Source: Chitinophagales bacterium (GTDB lineage: Bacteria; Bacteroidota; Bacteroidia; Chitinophagales; JADIYW01). From it: 57,293 nucleotides of DNA. Numbering within the stretch: position 1 is the first letter of the stretch; the number at the start of each line of letters is the position of its first letter. Positions 36,243 through 45,774 of this stretch are shown piece after piece. The stretch lies in contig JAMLHH010000020.1 in the NCBI GenBank assembly GCA_023957215.1, positions 1 to 57,293 of the forward strand, read 5' to 3'. A program made the position numbers and the translations under genes. The notes beneath the pieces are model-generated. The model did no database searches and was not told where the DNA came from. It saw only the letters and a program-made list of their open reading frames with translations.

Positions 36243-36613
36243 CATTTTTCAGAGCTAATAAAATTTGTATTTGCAAGTATTTTTCAACACTAAAACACCT
36301 ACGGGCTTAATTAGAATCGTTCTAAGGAGGCCGAGAAAACTTAGGGAAATTAAGTTGTGACATTGCTCACATTCTCGTCTGATTCATTTTAAAAAATAGT
36401 TTAGTTATTCTATATTTTCTATTATGTGAGGTGGCTTGTATCGTTTTTATCTACTTCATTAAATACAATAAAGTGTCATAAATATGACATCATTACACAT
36501 TCGCAATCAAAAGTTTCAGATATTTGCAAGTGCCATGAGCAAATTTCATTTCTATCCAAAAGATACACTCAGCAGATTGGATTTTTATCCTATTATTAAC
36601 ATGATTGCATAAT
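36243..36613. other. Noncoding stretch between nuoA and the IS630 remnant
   Basis: Beyond the nuo promoter region I find no ORF with coding character, no RNA fold and no clear repeat in these 370 bases. It probably held the original mutS2 upstream region before the insertion element arrived. Confidence 0.4.
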
Positions 36614-37678
36614 ACCGATACATTTTGTATATTTGTGTATGGAAAAACTTGATTTACGAAAACTCGACGAACAAGAAATACTTGGCATACGAAAATCTGC
36701 TATACGCCTTATTGAATCAGGGATGTCGCAGAAGGCTGTCTGCAAAAAGAAAATTGCGTCCTAATACTCTAAACGATTGGAACAAGAAATATAAGAGCAA
36801 AGGAGTAAAGGGTCTTCATTCCGAAAGCGTGGAGCGAGTACTGAGGACAGAAAATCATTACCATCCTGTAGAACGGCAAATACAGAAGATGATTATTGAT
36901 AAAATGCCTGATCAGTTAAAAACTTGATTATGCTTTATGGACAAGAAAAGCAGTCAGTGAATTGGTTGAAAGAATTTGGGATAGTTATTTCTATCAGTGC
37001 CATGGGCGTTTACTTGAGGAAGGTTTTACCTCAAAAGCCAAAGAAGCAAGCTTACGAACAATGCCCAAGAAAGTCCAAAAATGGCTGGATGAGCAATATC
37101 CATTACAAAAAACAATAAAGAAGAAGATGCTGAAATTTTCTGGGGCGATGAGACCGAATCAAAAACCAGTGTAATCAATGCAGTAGTTATGCACCTAAGT
37201 GGGGGAAACACCTGTAAAAAAGAGTATGTCCAAACGTTTTTCGGTAAATATGGCGTCGGCAGTCAACAAATCAGGCAAAGTCCATTTATGATATACTCCG
37301 ACCCCTGGCGAATACCGATAGATTGATTGAATTTATGACACAACCTTCATTAAGGCAACTGAAGAAAGGTTTATTTTGATATTTAATTTCAACCTTTCGG
37401 GTTCATCACAGCAACGTCAAGGAATGGGTTGGAGAGAAACAAAGAAAAAGATTGCATTTATACTATCTGCCTTCTTATTCTCCTGAACGGAATCCTGACG
37501 AATATCTGAACTGTGATCTGAAACAGGGAATGTCAGCAAAAAAGTCACCAAAGAACAAGGAAACGCTACAAAATAATGTACTAAACCATATGGAAATGCT
37601 ATCAGTCAGCTTCGCAAAGAAGTAATGAAATATTTTAAACACAGAGATATTCAGTATGCAGCATAGGAAAATATCGGT
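36614..37678 (+). mobile_element. Decayed IS630-family insertion sequence
   Basis: ACCGATA at 36614-36620 and TATCGGT at 37672-37678 form terminal inverted repeats about 1.07 kb apart, the usual IS630 size. IS630 elements insert at TA: the left end is flanked by TA, the right end by TC, so the right junction has changed. The transposase inside is broken in several places. The right end falls within the start of the mutS2 reading frame. Confidence 0.7.
36639..37666 (+). pseudogene. IS630 transposase, broken by several frameshifts
   Basis: Read across frames, the product is a recognisable IS630 transposase. An N-terminal helix-turn-helix (ATG 36639, MEKLDLRKLDEQEILGIRKS) stops after about 43 codons. 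The frame then continues shifted from about 36760 (NTLNDWNKKYKSKGVKGL), shifts again near 36925 (ALWTRKAVSELVERIWDSYF) and again near 37115, where the first catalytic aspartate appears in FWGDET. The middle aspartate region is damaged. The end is intact from about 37400, with HHSNVKEW and the third catalytic acid in LPSYSPERNPDEYLN, ending at TAG 37664-37666. At least four disruptions make it inactive. Confidence 0.88.
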
Positions 37679-40040
37679 CAATATATGTCGGGTTAATATT
37701 GAAAAGTTGAAAGATTTATGTGATGGTAGTCTTGGGCAAGAAATAATCGAAAACCAACAATTTATTACGGATTTGGATGAATTGGAAAATCAGCTTTCAC
37801 AAGTCGAACAATTCAAACAACTGATTGAAAATGAGCCGCAGTTTCCCACTAAAACATGGAATCATCTAAAGTTTTTAAAAAGATTAGCCATAGAAGGTAG
37901 CAGCCTGAATGAAACAGAACTGATAGAACTTTTCAACATTTTAGACTCTGTAAAAAGTATCATCAAATATTTTTCCAATAAGGAGAGAAAAGAAGTCTAT
38001 CCAAAATTGGAAGAGATTATTCATAATATCAAATTTCAACATGTGGCTTTAGATGAAATCGTAAAAATAATTGATGTTAAAAAAGAGATAGTCAAAGAAG
38101 CTGCTTCCGAACAATTGAGGACGATTAGAAACAGCATTCAAAAGATAGAAAAACAAGAGTGTTCTGTTTTTATCGCTACTGTCAGAAAATACAGAGCAAA
38201 AGATTTTTTAGCTGATCAGGATGAAAGTATCAGAGATGAACGAAAAGTTTTGGCGGTCAAAGCGGAATACAAAAGAAGTGTACCGGGTATTTACCATGAC
38301 GATTCTGCCAATGGAACCATCGCTTTTATAGAGCCACAAGAAACTGTTACACTCAACAATGAACTGAGTAGTCAAAAAAGAGCCGAACGGCGTGAAATTG
38401 AGAAAATATTAAAAATACTGACAGATTTCCTCAGGCCGATGTTGGAAGATTTTTATCTGTATCAGGATATTTTAGGTCTGTTTGATGCCATCAAGGCAAA
38501 AGCATATTTAGCGATTCAATTAGGAGCAAACAGACCGGAAATCAGCTCTAAAGGAGAATTTTTGCTAAAAAATTTCAGACATCCTTTACTTTATCTCAAT
38601 TATAAAAAAACAGGTAAAGAAGTAGTAGAAAACACTATCCGGCTTCACCCTAAAGAGAAGTTTTTGCTGATTTCCGGACCGAATGCCGGAGGTAAATCCA
38701 TTATTCTAAAATCTGTGGGATTGCTACAGGCAATGTTTCAATTCGGCATGTTAATACCGGCAGACGAAGGTAGCCAATTACCTGTCATGCAACAACTTTT
38801 TGTAGATATTGGCGATGCACAATCCGTTGACAATGACTTGAGTACTTACAGTTCTCATCTTAAAAACATGAAACATTTCACCCAGTTTTCCAATTACAAA
38901 ACTTTGGTACTTTTAGATGAGTTGGGGCACGGTACCGATCCTACTTTGGGCGGTGCGATGGCAGAAGCCGTTTTAGAAAACTTGTTGGACAAAAAAGCTT
39001 ACGCCATTGTGACCACACACCATGCCAATCTCAAAACTTGGGGAATGGAAACTTCCGGCGTTATCAATGGGGCAATGAGTTTTGACAAAAAACACCTTCA
39101 TCCATTATATCAACTTCATACTGGAAGTCCCGGCAGTTCATTTACTTTTGAAATCGCCTCAAAAAGTGGAATCAACCCTAAAATCATTGAAGTAGCCAAA
39201 AACAAAATCGGCGAACAAGGAAATTCGATGGAAATTTCCCTGACAGAAATCCAGCACGAAAGACAGTATCTCAAAGATTTGAAAAAGTCCTTGCAGTTGA
39301 GAGAAAAGCAAATAAAAATGCTTCAAGACACCTACGAGCAACTCAAAAAGCAGTTTGAAAAAGAAAAGAAGTCGCTACTCAAAAATCTAAAATTGCAATA
39401 TCTCGAAGAGTTTAATGCCCAAAATAGAGAGTTAGAAAGATTGATGCGTGAGTGGAAAGAAAGCAAAAACGATAAGCAGAAATTTAAAGAAACGCGACAG
39501 TTTATCGATGAGAAAAGATTAGAGTTTGAAAAAGAAGAAAAAGTGGATACACCCACTCCCACACAGACATCTTCCACACTAGCAAAAATTGAATTGCAAG
39601 TCGGCACACAAGTCAAACTAGACGACAATACCGCAATAGGTGAAATCTTAGAAATCAGAAAAAACAAAGCTTTGGTCGCTTTCGGCAGTATCAGTTCATT
39701 GGTCAAATTAGATCGACTGACCGCTGTCAGTGAAAAAGCAAAACACAAAGCAGTTATCAGGATAGATACTTCCGAAAGATTGGCACAAAGAGCCGCTTTT
39801 GAGAGTGACTTGGACATTCGAGGGCTGACCAAGATTGAGTCCATGAAAATGTTAGATAGTTATTTAGATCAAGCGATTATGTTTGGCCGACCACGTGTCC
39901 GAATTATTCATGGTAGAGGAACGGGTGCGGTCAGAGAGATGGTACAGCTTCATCTCAAAAAGCATCCTGCCGTCAAAGATTATTATTACGAAGCATTAGA
40001 ATTTGGTGGTGACGGTGTTACTATTGTAGAGTTCAGGTAG
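37656..40040 (+). CDS. mutS2: MutS2 family ATPase/endonuclease, N-terminus altered by an insertion
   Basis: MutS2 binds branched DNA or stalled ribosomes and, through its Smr domain, can cut nucleic acid; roles in anti-recombination and ribosome rescue are known in other bacteria. The ATPase has Walker A GPNAGGKS near residue 343 and Walker B LLDELGHGTDP. A long coiled coil (about 530-630) follows, and the C-terminal Smr domain (about 715-794) has LDIRGL and HGRGTGA. The only ATG near the start, at 37656, lies inside the IS630 remnant: the first eight or so residues are transposon sequence, and homology begins at about VNIEKLKDLCDGSLG. The usual MutS2 opening motif before that point is missing. 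It overlaps trhO by 8 bp, tail to tail. Confidence 0.93.
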   Translation: MQHRKISVNICRVNIEKLKDLCDGSLGQEIIENQQFITDLDELENQLSQVEQFKQLIENEPQFPTKTWNHLKFLKRLAIEGSSLNETELIELFNILDSVKSIIKYFSNKERKEVYPKLEEIIHNIKFQHVALDEIVKIIDVKKEIVKEAASEQLRTIRNSIQKIEKQECSVFIATVRKYRAKDFLADQDESIRDERKVLAVKAEYKRSVPGIYHDDSANGTIAFIEPQETVTLNNELSSQKRAERREIEKILKILTDFLRPMLEDFYLYQDILGLFDAIKAKAYLAIQLGANRPEISSKGEFLLKNFRHPLLYLNYKKTGKEVVENTIRLHPKEKFLLISGPNAGGKSIILKSVGLLQAMFQFGMLIPADEGSQLPVMQQLFVDIGDAQSVDNDLSTYSSHLKNMKHFTQFSNYKTLVLLDELGHGTDPTLGGAMAEAVLENLLDKKAYAIVTTHHANLKTWGMETSGVINGAMSFDKKHLHPLYQLHTGSPGSSFTFEIASKSGINPKIIEVAKNKIGEQGNSMEISLTEIQHERQYLKDLKKSLQLREKQIKMLQDTYEQLKKQFEKEKKSLLKNLKLQYLEEFNAQNRELERLMREWKESKNDKQKFKETRQFIDEKRLEFEKEEKVDTPTPTQTSSTLAKIELQVGTQVKLDDNTAIGEILEIRKNKALVAFGSISSLVKLDRLTAVSEKAKHKAVIRIDTSERLAQRAAFESDLDIRGLTKIESMKMLDSYLDQAIMFGRPRVRIIHGRGTGAVREMVQLHLKKHPAVKDYYYEALEFGGDGVTIVEFR

Positions 40041-41130
40041 ATGAAATATCTTTAATGGTGTTGAGACAATTAGTAGTGAATATTGAGGATTTTATATCCT
40101 TGTACTTTAGTTTTGGAGAACGCCCTTTTCTAAAATACCGGTCTCTTTGAATTGTACCTTTGCGCAAAGCGATTTGCTCTTCTTCGGGTAATTGATGGAC
40201 ATGCTGGCATTCTTCGGAACAACAACCATCCATTTTTGCACGACATTCATCACATTGGATAAAGAGTAAATGACAAGCTTCATTTGCACAATTCGTATGT
40301 GTGTCGCAAGGTTTGCCACATTGATGGCAGCAAGAAATGATATCATCAGAAATACGTTCACCTAATCGTTTATCAAACACAAAGTTTTTGCCGATAAACT
40401 TATTTTCTATACCTTTTTCGTTACAATCATTGGCATATTTAATAATGCCGCCTTCAAGTTGATGTACGTGTTTAAAACCTCTATGCTTGAACCATGCAGA
40501 AGCTTTTTCACACCGAATACCACCTGTGCAATACATCACAATATTTTTATCTTCATTGCCTTTTAGTATCGTATCTTCAATAATAGAAAGCGAATCTCTA
40601 AAAGTATCCACATCAGGTGTAATCGCACCTTTAAAATGACCGACTTCTGTCTCATAATGATTTCTCATGTCTATCAAAATTGTTTCGGGATCATTCGTCA
40701 AAGCGTTAAACTCATCAGCTCTGAGGTGCTTTCCTTTGTCCATAACATCGAAGGTTTCATCTTGAAGACCATCCGCCAAAATTTTATCTCTGACTTTGAT
40801 TTTAAGCTTCAGAAAAGGAAATTCCGCTTCGGACTCATCAACAGCAATATTGAGACGGATATTGTTGAGAAATGAGATTTCGTACAATTCATTTCTGAAT
40901 TGCTCAAATTTGTGAGCAGGCACTCCGATTTGTGCGTTGATACCTTCGTGAGCAATGTATGTTCTGCCCACGATTCCAAGATTAGACCACATAATATAAA
41001 GCTGGTCTCTGAATAGAGAAGTGTTTTTGATGTGAGCATATTGATAAAAAGAGATGGTAATAAATTTTTCACCTCTTTCACGCAATTTCTCCCTTAACTC
41101 CTCCTTACTAAATTTGTTCCACAGTTGCAT
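40033..41130 (-). CDS. trhO: tRNA uridine 5-hydroxylase TrhO (rhodanese-like)
   Basis: TrhO (YceA) hydroxylates U34 of certain tRNAs at C5, the first step of the oxygen-dependent 5-carboxymethoxy/methoxyuridine route. The 365-residue product has an N-terminal acylphosphatase-like part, a rhodanese domain (about 130-230) with active-site cysteine in YCTGGIRC, and a C-terminal cysteine-rich region (CCHQCGKPC, CDECRAKMDGCCS) that may bind zinc. These match the family. It converges on mutS2, their 3' ends overlapping by 8 bp. Confidence 0.92.
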   Translation of the reverse strand: MQLWNKFSKEELREKLRERGEKFITISFYQYAHIKNTSLFRDQLYIMWSNLGIVGRTYIAHEGINAQIGVPAHKFEQFRNELYEISFLNNIRLNIAVDESEAEFPFLKLKIKVRDKILADGLQDETFDVMDKGKHLRADEFNALTNDPETILIDMRNHYETEVGHFKGAITPDVDTFRDSLSIIEDTILKGNEDKNIVMYCTGGIRCEKASAWFKHRGFKHVHQLEGGIIKYANDCNEKGIENKFIGKNFVFDKRLGERISDDIISCCHQCGKPCDTHTNCANEACHLLFIQCDECRAKMDGCCSEECQHVHQLPEEEQIALRKGTIQRDRYFRKGRSPKLKYKDIKSSIFTTNCLNTIKDISST

Positions 41131-41287
41131 GCTATGATTTTTTTAATATGAAAGATGGTACAAAGCTATGTCAAAATCCGTGAAATTTCATTGTATTAAA
41201 GTGTAAAAGTTTTTGTTTGGCACTATTTACAATACTTTTTTCTTGAAACTTCTCAAATAATTATACTTTTATAGTTTAGCAATATAT

Positions 41288-43288
41288 ATGCAGAAGAAGA
41301 ATAAGTTAGTCTTGTATTTTTTACCCTTAGTAATCATTACTATTTTAGTGCTTTTGCACTTCTCTCCTGCTTTGAGTAACGGTATTTCTTTAGATGACAC
41401 CTATTATTATGATCAGATTGAAGACGTACACCAACTCATAGATATTCCTCATGCAGTGAGGAAAAATTTTAGTTATGTCGATTATCGCCCTGTATCCACT
41501 TTTACTTTTGCCTTGCAAAAAGTATTATCCGGCGATATGATTAATCCCCATACATCACACGCTGTCAATCTGATTTTATATATTATCAACTGTTGGTTGC
41601 TTTACTTATTTATACTCAAAATACCTTTGGCTTTTCGGGGGAAATACGTACCCATCATAGCAACGGTTTTATTCCTTTCACTTCCATTACACAACTCTAT
41701 GATTTCCAATGTTAAATCAAGGGATGGACTGCTCAGTTTTATGTTTGGAATGATATATCTGATTTTATTGTTGAGAATTATTACACAAAATGAGCAGATT
41801 TGGAAAAAGGCACTTGTATTTTTAGTGGCAGTTCTTGCACTGATATTGGCAATCTATTCCAAATTGGACAGTTTTACTTTTTTGATGATGACTCCCGTCA
41901 TTTTTGTACTTTTCTATAAAAAATTTAATTTCAAACTGATACTAAGAACGATTATCGTCCTATTGGTTTCTTACCGGCTTTTCTTTGCATTATTTGATTG
42001 GTGGTCACAAAGCAAGAAACAAGCTATCAACTATACTGAGGGCGAAATATATAACGATCCTGTCTTATTTACCGAAAATCCAATCGCTCATTATGACGAT
42101 TTATCTCATAAATTAGGTTTTGCAGTACAAACAGTTTTTGAATATGTAAAACTCACTTTTGAGCCGACGGGACACTATTTTTATTTTGGATATGATATGT
42201 TACCGGTACTTCCGATTACTGACTCGACAGTTTGGCTGAAACTACTTATCATGCTGTTAATGGCAAGCACCGTCCTCGTTTTTTTCAATAAGAATAAATT
42301 ATATGGATTTGGAGTATCACTCTTTTTTATTGGTCTGATTTATTGTTCTAATTTGATCACGCCGGTTTCGGGAATTATTGCGGACAGATACGGATATATC
42401 GCTTCTGCCGGAGCCTGTATCGCAATAGCTTCAATACTTAGTTATCTATGGGAGATAGTCAGTGAAAAATACCTCTCAAAATGGTATGTAAATAAGAAAA
42501 ACATTCAGTCAGTGATTGGGGATAAAAAGTCCCTTCACGTATTAATATTTATCATTATTTTGACAAGTATTTATGTACCTTTTAATCGTGTGAGAGCACA
42601 TGAATGGGATAATTATTTCAGTATTTTTGATGCCGATTTACCGCACATCGGCACACGGTCTTATGAAGCCAATAGAATTGCTTTCAAAAATTATGTAGAA
42701 ACTGCCATGAACACCCAAGATCCTAATGAAAGCAGAATATTATTTCAAAAAGGATTTAATTCTTGTAAGGAAGCCATCGGTGTGTATGATAAAGATATGG
42801 AGGCTTATGACGGAATTATATACAGTCTTTACGGTTTAGGTCGAGAAGAAGAAGGGCTTAAATTTGCACGTAGAGTCATCAGTAAATTTGATACCACTGA
42901 GATAGGCTGGAGTTTTCTCACGCAATATTATGAAAGCCAAGGCATGTCAGATAGTGTTGAAATGGGTTATAAAAAGCTGACAGAGATATCACCCAAAGAA
43001 GATGAAATCAAGCTCTTTTATGTTTCCACCTTGCGTAAAAACAATAAACTGCCTGAAGCTATTACTTATTTGGATTCTATTGAAAAAGCCCAACCGACAA
43101 GTTATTTCCCCTATCGTGCCAAATTTCATTTATACATAGAAGCCGGAGATTCTCTAAAGGCCGTCCTCAATCTCGAAAAAGGCATGAGTATGGGCTGGCG
43201 GGACAATGATGCTTTAAATGTTGCAGGACAGTATTGGTGGAATAAAAACAGTGAAAAATATGAATCTTTGAAGAGGTTTGTGCAATAG
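41288..43288 (+). CDS. TMTC-like multi-pass membrane protein with C-terminal TPR region
   Basis: The 666-residue protein has about ten to eleven hydrophobic helices in the first 440 residues, and a soluble C-terminal part (about 460-666) with TPR-like helical repeats. An early luminal loop carries a DD motif (GISLDDTYYYDQI) and YRPVSTFTFAL, followed by HAVNLILYIINCWLL. This pattern is that of TMTC and other GT-C glycosyltransferases, where the acidic pair is catalytic, so a protein O-glycosylation or lipid-linked sugar transferase role is plausible. I see no proof of activity. The gene is monocistronic, with 157 bp upstream. Confidence 0.75.
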   Translation: MQKKNKLVLYFLPLVIITILVLLHFSPALSNGISLDDTYYYDQIEDVHQLIDIPHAVRKNFSYVDYRPVSTFTFALQKVLSGDMINPHTSHAVNLILYIINCWLLYLFILKIPLAFRGKYVPIIATVLFLSLPLHNSMISNVKSRDGLLSFMFGMIYLILLLRIITQNEQIWKKALVFLVAVLALILAIYSKLDSFTFLMMTPVIFVLFYKKFNFKLILRTIIVLLVSYRLFFALFDWWSQSKKQAINYTEGEIYNDPVLFTENPIAHYDDLSHKLGFAVQTVFEYVKLTFEPTGHYFYFGYDMLPVLPITDSTVWLKLLIMLLMASTVLVFFNKNKLYGFGVSLFFIGLIYCSNLITPVSGIIADRYGYIASAGACIAIASILSYLWEIVSEKYLSKWYVNKKNIQSVIGDKKSLHVLIFIIILTSIYVPFNRVRAHEWDNYFSIFDADLPHIGTRSYEANRIAFKNYVETAMNTQDPNESRILFQKGFNSCKEAIGVYDKDMEAYDGIIYSLYGLGREEEGLKFARRVISKFDTTEIGWSFLTQYYESQGMSDSVEMGYKKLTEISPKEDEIKLFYVSTLRKNNKLPEAITYLDSIEKAQPTSYFPYRAKFHLYIEAGDSLKAVLNLEKGMSMGWRDNDALNVAGQYWWNKNSEKYESLKRFVQ

Positions 43289-43289
43289 A

Positions 43290-44564
43290 TTATATCACCT
43301 TCAACACACTCAAAGTTGCAGCATATATCCTATCCAAATCTTCGTTACTTGTACAATACGGTGGTATAAAATACACTGTATTTTTGATAGCCTGTATTAT
43401 CACACCACGTTCCAAAAATCTGTAATTGAGAAGTGGACTGCTATCCTCTGAATTATCAATCTTTATTTCAAATGCTAATATCGTCCCCATCTGTCTGACA
43501 TTTTCTACTTGTGGATGTGTTTGTAGGTACTGTGCAAAGGCTTGATGTTTATAGACGATTCTGATAATTTCTTCTATGTAAGCATCCTGTTTAAATATTT
43601 CCAAAGAAGCTAAAGCGGCAGTACAAGCTAATGGACTTGCTGTATAAGATTGAGCATAATTAAGTGTTTCGGGTTGTTCTCTTTTTAAAAAACCATGAAA
43701 AACTTTTGCACTACAAGAAGTTGCACCCAAAGTCATATAGCCCGCTGTCAAACTATTTGCCAAACAAAAAATATCGGGGGATGTACCTAAGTGTTCACAG
43801 GCAAACATTGCTCCTGTCCGCCCAAAAGCGGTTATTGCTTCATTGGCAATGGTGATAATATTCCACTTTTGACAACGATATATCAATTGCTCAAGATATT
43901 CTGCTTTATGCATACGCATTCCGGCATGAAACTGTACCAAAGGCTCAAAAATAAAACCTGCTACTTGATATTCTTTGTGTATCTCATCTATTTTCAATAA
44001 AACACTTTCCAAATTGTTTTGTATCGGCATCGGAATAAATTTGACTTGAAAATCAAGATGGTTTAATGCATTTTCTTTGTCGAAAGAATAAGATACCGAC
44101 TGCGCACCGAAAGAACTTCCGTGATAATCATGCTCTAATACGATAAAGGTTTTTCTATCTTCTGCTTTATTTTTCCAATATTGCAAAGTCATTTTGATAG
44201 CTACTTCAACTGCTGAAGATTCATCATTTGAGTAAAATATTTTACCTTGGTTGTCAGGCAGAAGCCTCAACAGTTTATCCGCCAAATCTATCGCTTTGGG
44301 ATGTGTAAAACCCGTAAAAGGTGAATATTCTAACTGTGACAGTTGTTCACTGATTCTCTGATTTATCAAAGGATGTGCATGACCGTGCAAATTGACTCCA
44401 CCGGAAGAAATAGCATCTATGAAGCGATTCCCCATATCATCATATAGCCAAGCTCCTTTCCCACGAATGATATTGTGATTTGTGGTTTTTTCCCATTGGC
44501 GGATGTGAGAATGCCAAACAGCCATTTTATCTCTTCTGCTATAGTTTTTGTCTATTTCAGCCAT
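43290..44564 (-). CDS. BioA-like class III aminotransferase fold lacking the PLP lysine
   Basis: The 424-residue protein aligns along its length with adenosylmethionine-8-amino-7-oxononanoate aminotransferase (BioA): GVNLHGHAHPLINQRI, THPKAIDLADKLL, FGRTGAMFACEHLGTSPDI and IPPYCTSNEDLDRI are all family segments. Yet the residues that hold PLP are changed. The lysine of the CLGKALTGG segment is Asn-270 (CLANSLTAG), the aspartate of ADE is Asn-241 (ANEAITAFGRTG), and the SGS phosphate loop reads NDESS. The arginine that binds substrate in BioA is Gln-391. I read both asparagine codons directly (AAT). It is thus probably not an aminotransferase. No biotin genes are nearby. The gene ends 2 bp from the convergent TMTC-like gene. 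Confidence 0.85.
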   Translation of the reverse strand: MAEIDKNYSRRDKMAVWHSHIRQWEKTTNHNIIRGKGAWLYDDMGNRFIDAISSGGVNLHGHAHPLINQRISEQLSQLEYSPFTGFTHPKAIDLADKLLRLLPDNQGKIFYSNDESSAVEVAIKMTLQYWKNKAEDRKTFIVLEHDYHGSSFGAQSVSYSFDKENALNHLDFQVKFIPMPIQNNLESVLLKIDEIHKEYQVAGFIFEPLVQFHAGMRMHKAEYLEQLIYRCQKWNIITIANEAITAFGRTGAMFACEHLGTSPDIFCLANSLTAGYMTLGATSCSAKVFHGFLKREQPETLNYAQSYTASPLACTAALASLEIFKQDAYIEEIIRIVYKHQAFAQYLQTHPQVENVRQMGTILAFEIKIDNSEDSSPLLNYRFLERGVIIQAIKNTVYFIPPYCTSNEDLDRIYAATLSVLKVI

Positions 44565-44713
44565 GTGTCAAATATAATGAATTTGTAGTTTAAAATGTCC
44601 ATAGTAAACAGTGATGGTTGACTTACCTACAAAGTTGTAAGGGAAAGCAGGTGGAGTACGAATAACGAGATACAAGCCTCCAGCTTACAATTGAATGGAT
44701 TGGTCAGTATTAT

Positions 44714-45658
44714 CTATTTCCATTCCACTATTTTACCACGACTTTTATCCAATAATTCCGCTGGAACGACATTTTTAATTACCTCGGACAATAGATTGAT
44801 CAAATCTCTTTTAGCAATATCTCTTACATAGCAAACACTTATTTCTCTCAAAGGTCTGATATCGCTGATACTTATCACTTGTCTCATCTGTCGGATAGAA
44901 AGTTCCAGCATGGCTAATTCCGGTAAAAATGTAATTCCACCTTCCGCTTCTACCAGCTTTATTAGAGTCTCGAGTGAGCCACTTTCATACTGAATCGCTT
45001 CATTTTCATGGCTTTCAAACTGGTTTTTACAAAGGTTAATCACCTGATTTTTAAAACAATTTCCATCTGTTAACATCCACACATCTTTCCTTTTGGAAAT
45101 CTCTTTTAGAGTGACGGATTTATCCTTGGTCAAAGGATGTCCGAATTGTGTATAAACTTTAATTTCTTCATAAAAAAGAGCATCTTCCGTGATATCTTCT
45201 TCATGAGTAGGTGTTGCCATAATACCTACATCTATTTCATCTTTTCTGAGTTGCATGATGATATCATCCGTTTTCAGTTCTTTAATAGTTAATTTGACAG
45301 AAGGATGGGAACGAACCATTTTACCCAAAAAAAGTGGAACTAAATAGGGTGCTACCGTAGGCATTACTCCTATTTTCAAGCTACCAGAAATATCTCTGTG
45401 ATATGAAACGGCCACATTTTCAAGCTTTTCGGCTTTTTTAATGATTTCACGTGCTTGACCAATAATGATATGACCTATATCCGTCGTCATAATCGGCTGC
45501 TTGGAACGATCAAAAATAACAATACCCAAATTATCTTCCAACTTCTTAATTTGCATGGAAAGTGTATGCTGGGTCACCATACATTTATCAGCGGCATTTG
45601 CAAAATGCTTATATGTATCTACTGCGATAATATAGCGCAATTGAGTTAATGTAATCAT
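44714..45658 (-). CDS. oxyR: LysR-type peroxide regulator OxyR
   Basis: The 314-residue protein has a LysR helix-turn-helix at residues 1-60 (LTQLRYIIAVDTYKHFANAADKC) and a substrate-domain C-terminal half. The two redox cysteines, Cys-201 and Cys-210, are separated by eight residues in DGNCFKNQVINLC, as in E. coli OxyR (Cys-199 and Cys-208), so it should sense hydrogen peroxide by disulfide formation. It is divergent from dps and ahpC with a 116-bp shared intergenic region, which fits direct control of both and of itself. Confidence 0.95.
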   Translation of the reverse strand: MITLTQLRYIIAVDTYKHFANAADKCMVTQHTLSMQIKKLEDNLGIVIFDRSKQPIMTTDIGHIIIGQAREIIKKAEKLENVAVSYHRDISGSLKIGVMPTVAPYLVPLFLGKMVRSHPSVKLTIKELKTDDIIMQLRKDEIDVGIMATPTHEEDITEDALFYEEIKVYTQFGHPLTKDKSVTLKEISKRKDVWMLTDGNCFKNQVINLCKNQFESHENEAIQYESGSLETLIKLVEAEGGITFLPELAMLELSIRQMRQVISISDIRPLREISVCYVRDIAKRDLINLLSEVIKNVVPAELLDKSRGKIVEWK

Positions 45659-45691
45659 AGCTAATCCCTATTGGAGTATAAATATAATCAA

Positions 45692-45722
45692 TTTTAATTA
45701 TCATTCAAATGTAGTATCTTTG
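45692..45722 (+). promoter_or_regulatory. Promoter of dps-ahpC
   Basis: TATCTTTG at 45715-45722 matches the TAnnTTTG -7 box, with TTTT at 45692-45695 nineteen bases upstream in place of TTTG. It lies 52 bases before the dps ATG, in the region shared with oxyR, where an OxyR site would be expected. I could not pick out a specific OxyR operator. Confidence 0.55.
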
Positions 45723-45774
45723 TATTATTACAAAACGATAAAACAAATTATTATTTCACTAATAAAAATATATC

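Noticed and set aside
39332..39844. A 170-codon open frame antisense to mutS2
   Set aside because: It lies wholly inside the conserved mutS2 coding sequence, is serine/leucine-rich as expected for a mirror frame, and has no family match.
44565..44713. A riboswitch upstream of the BioA-like gene
   Set aside because: I could not match the sequence to any riboswitch class that I know; only a simple hairpin is supported.
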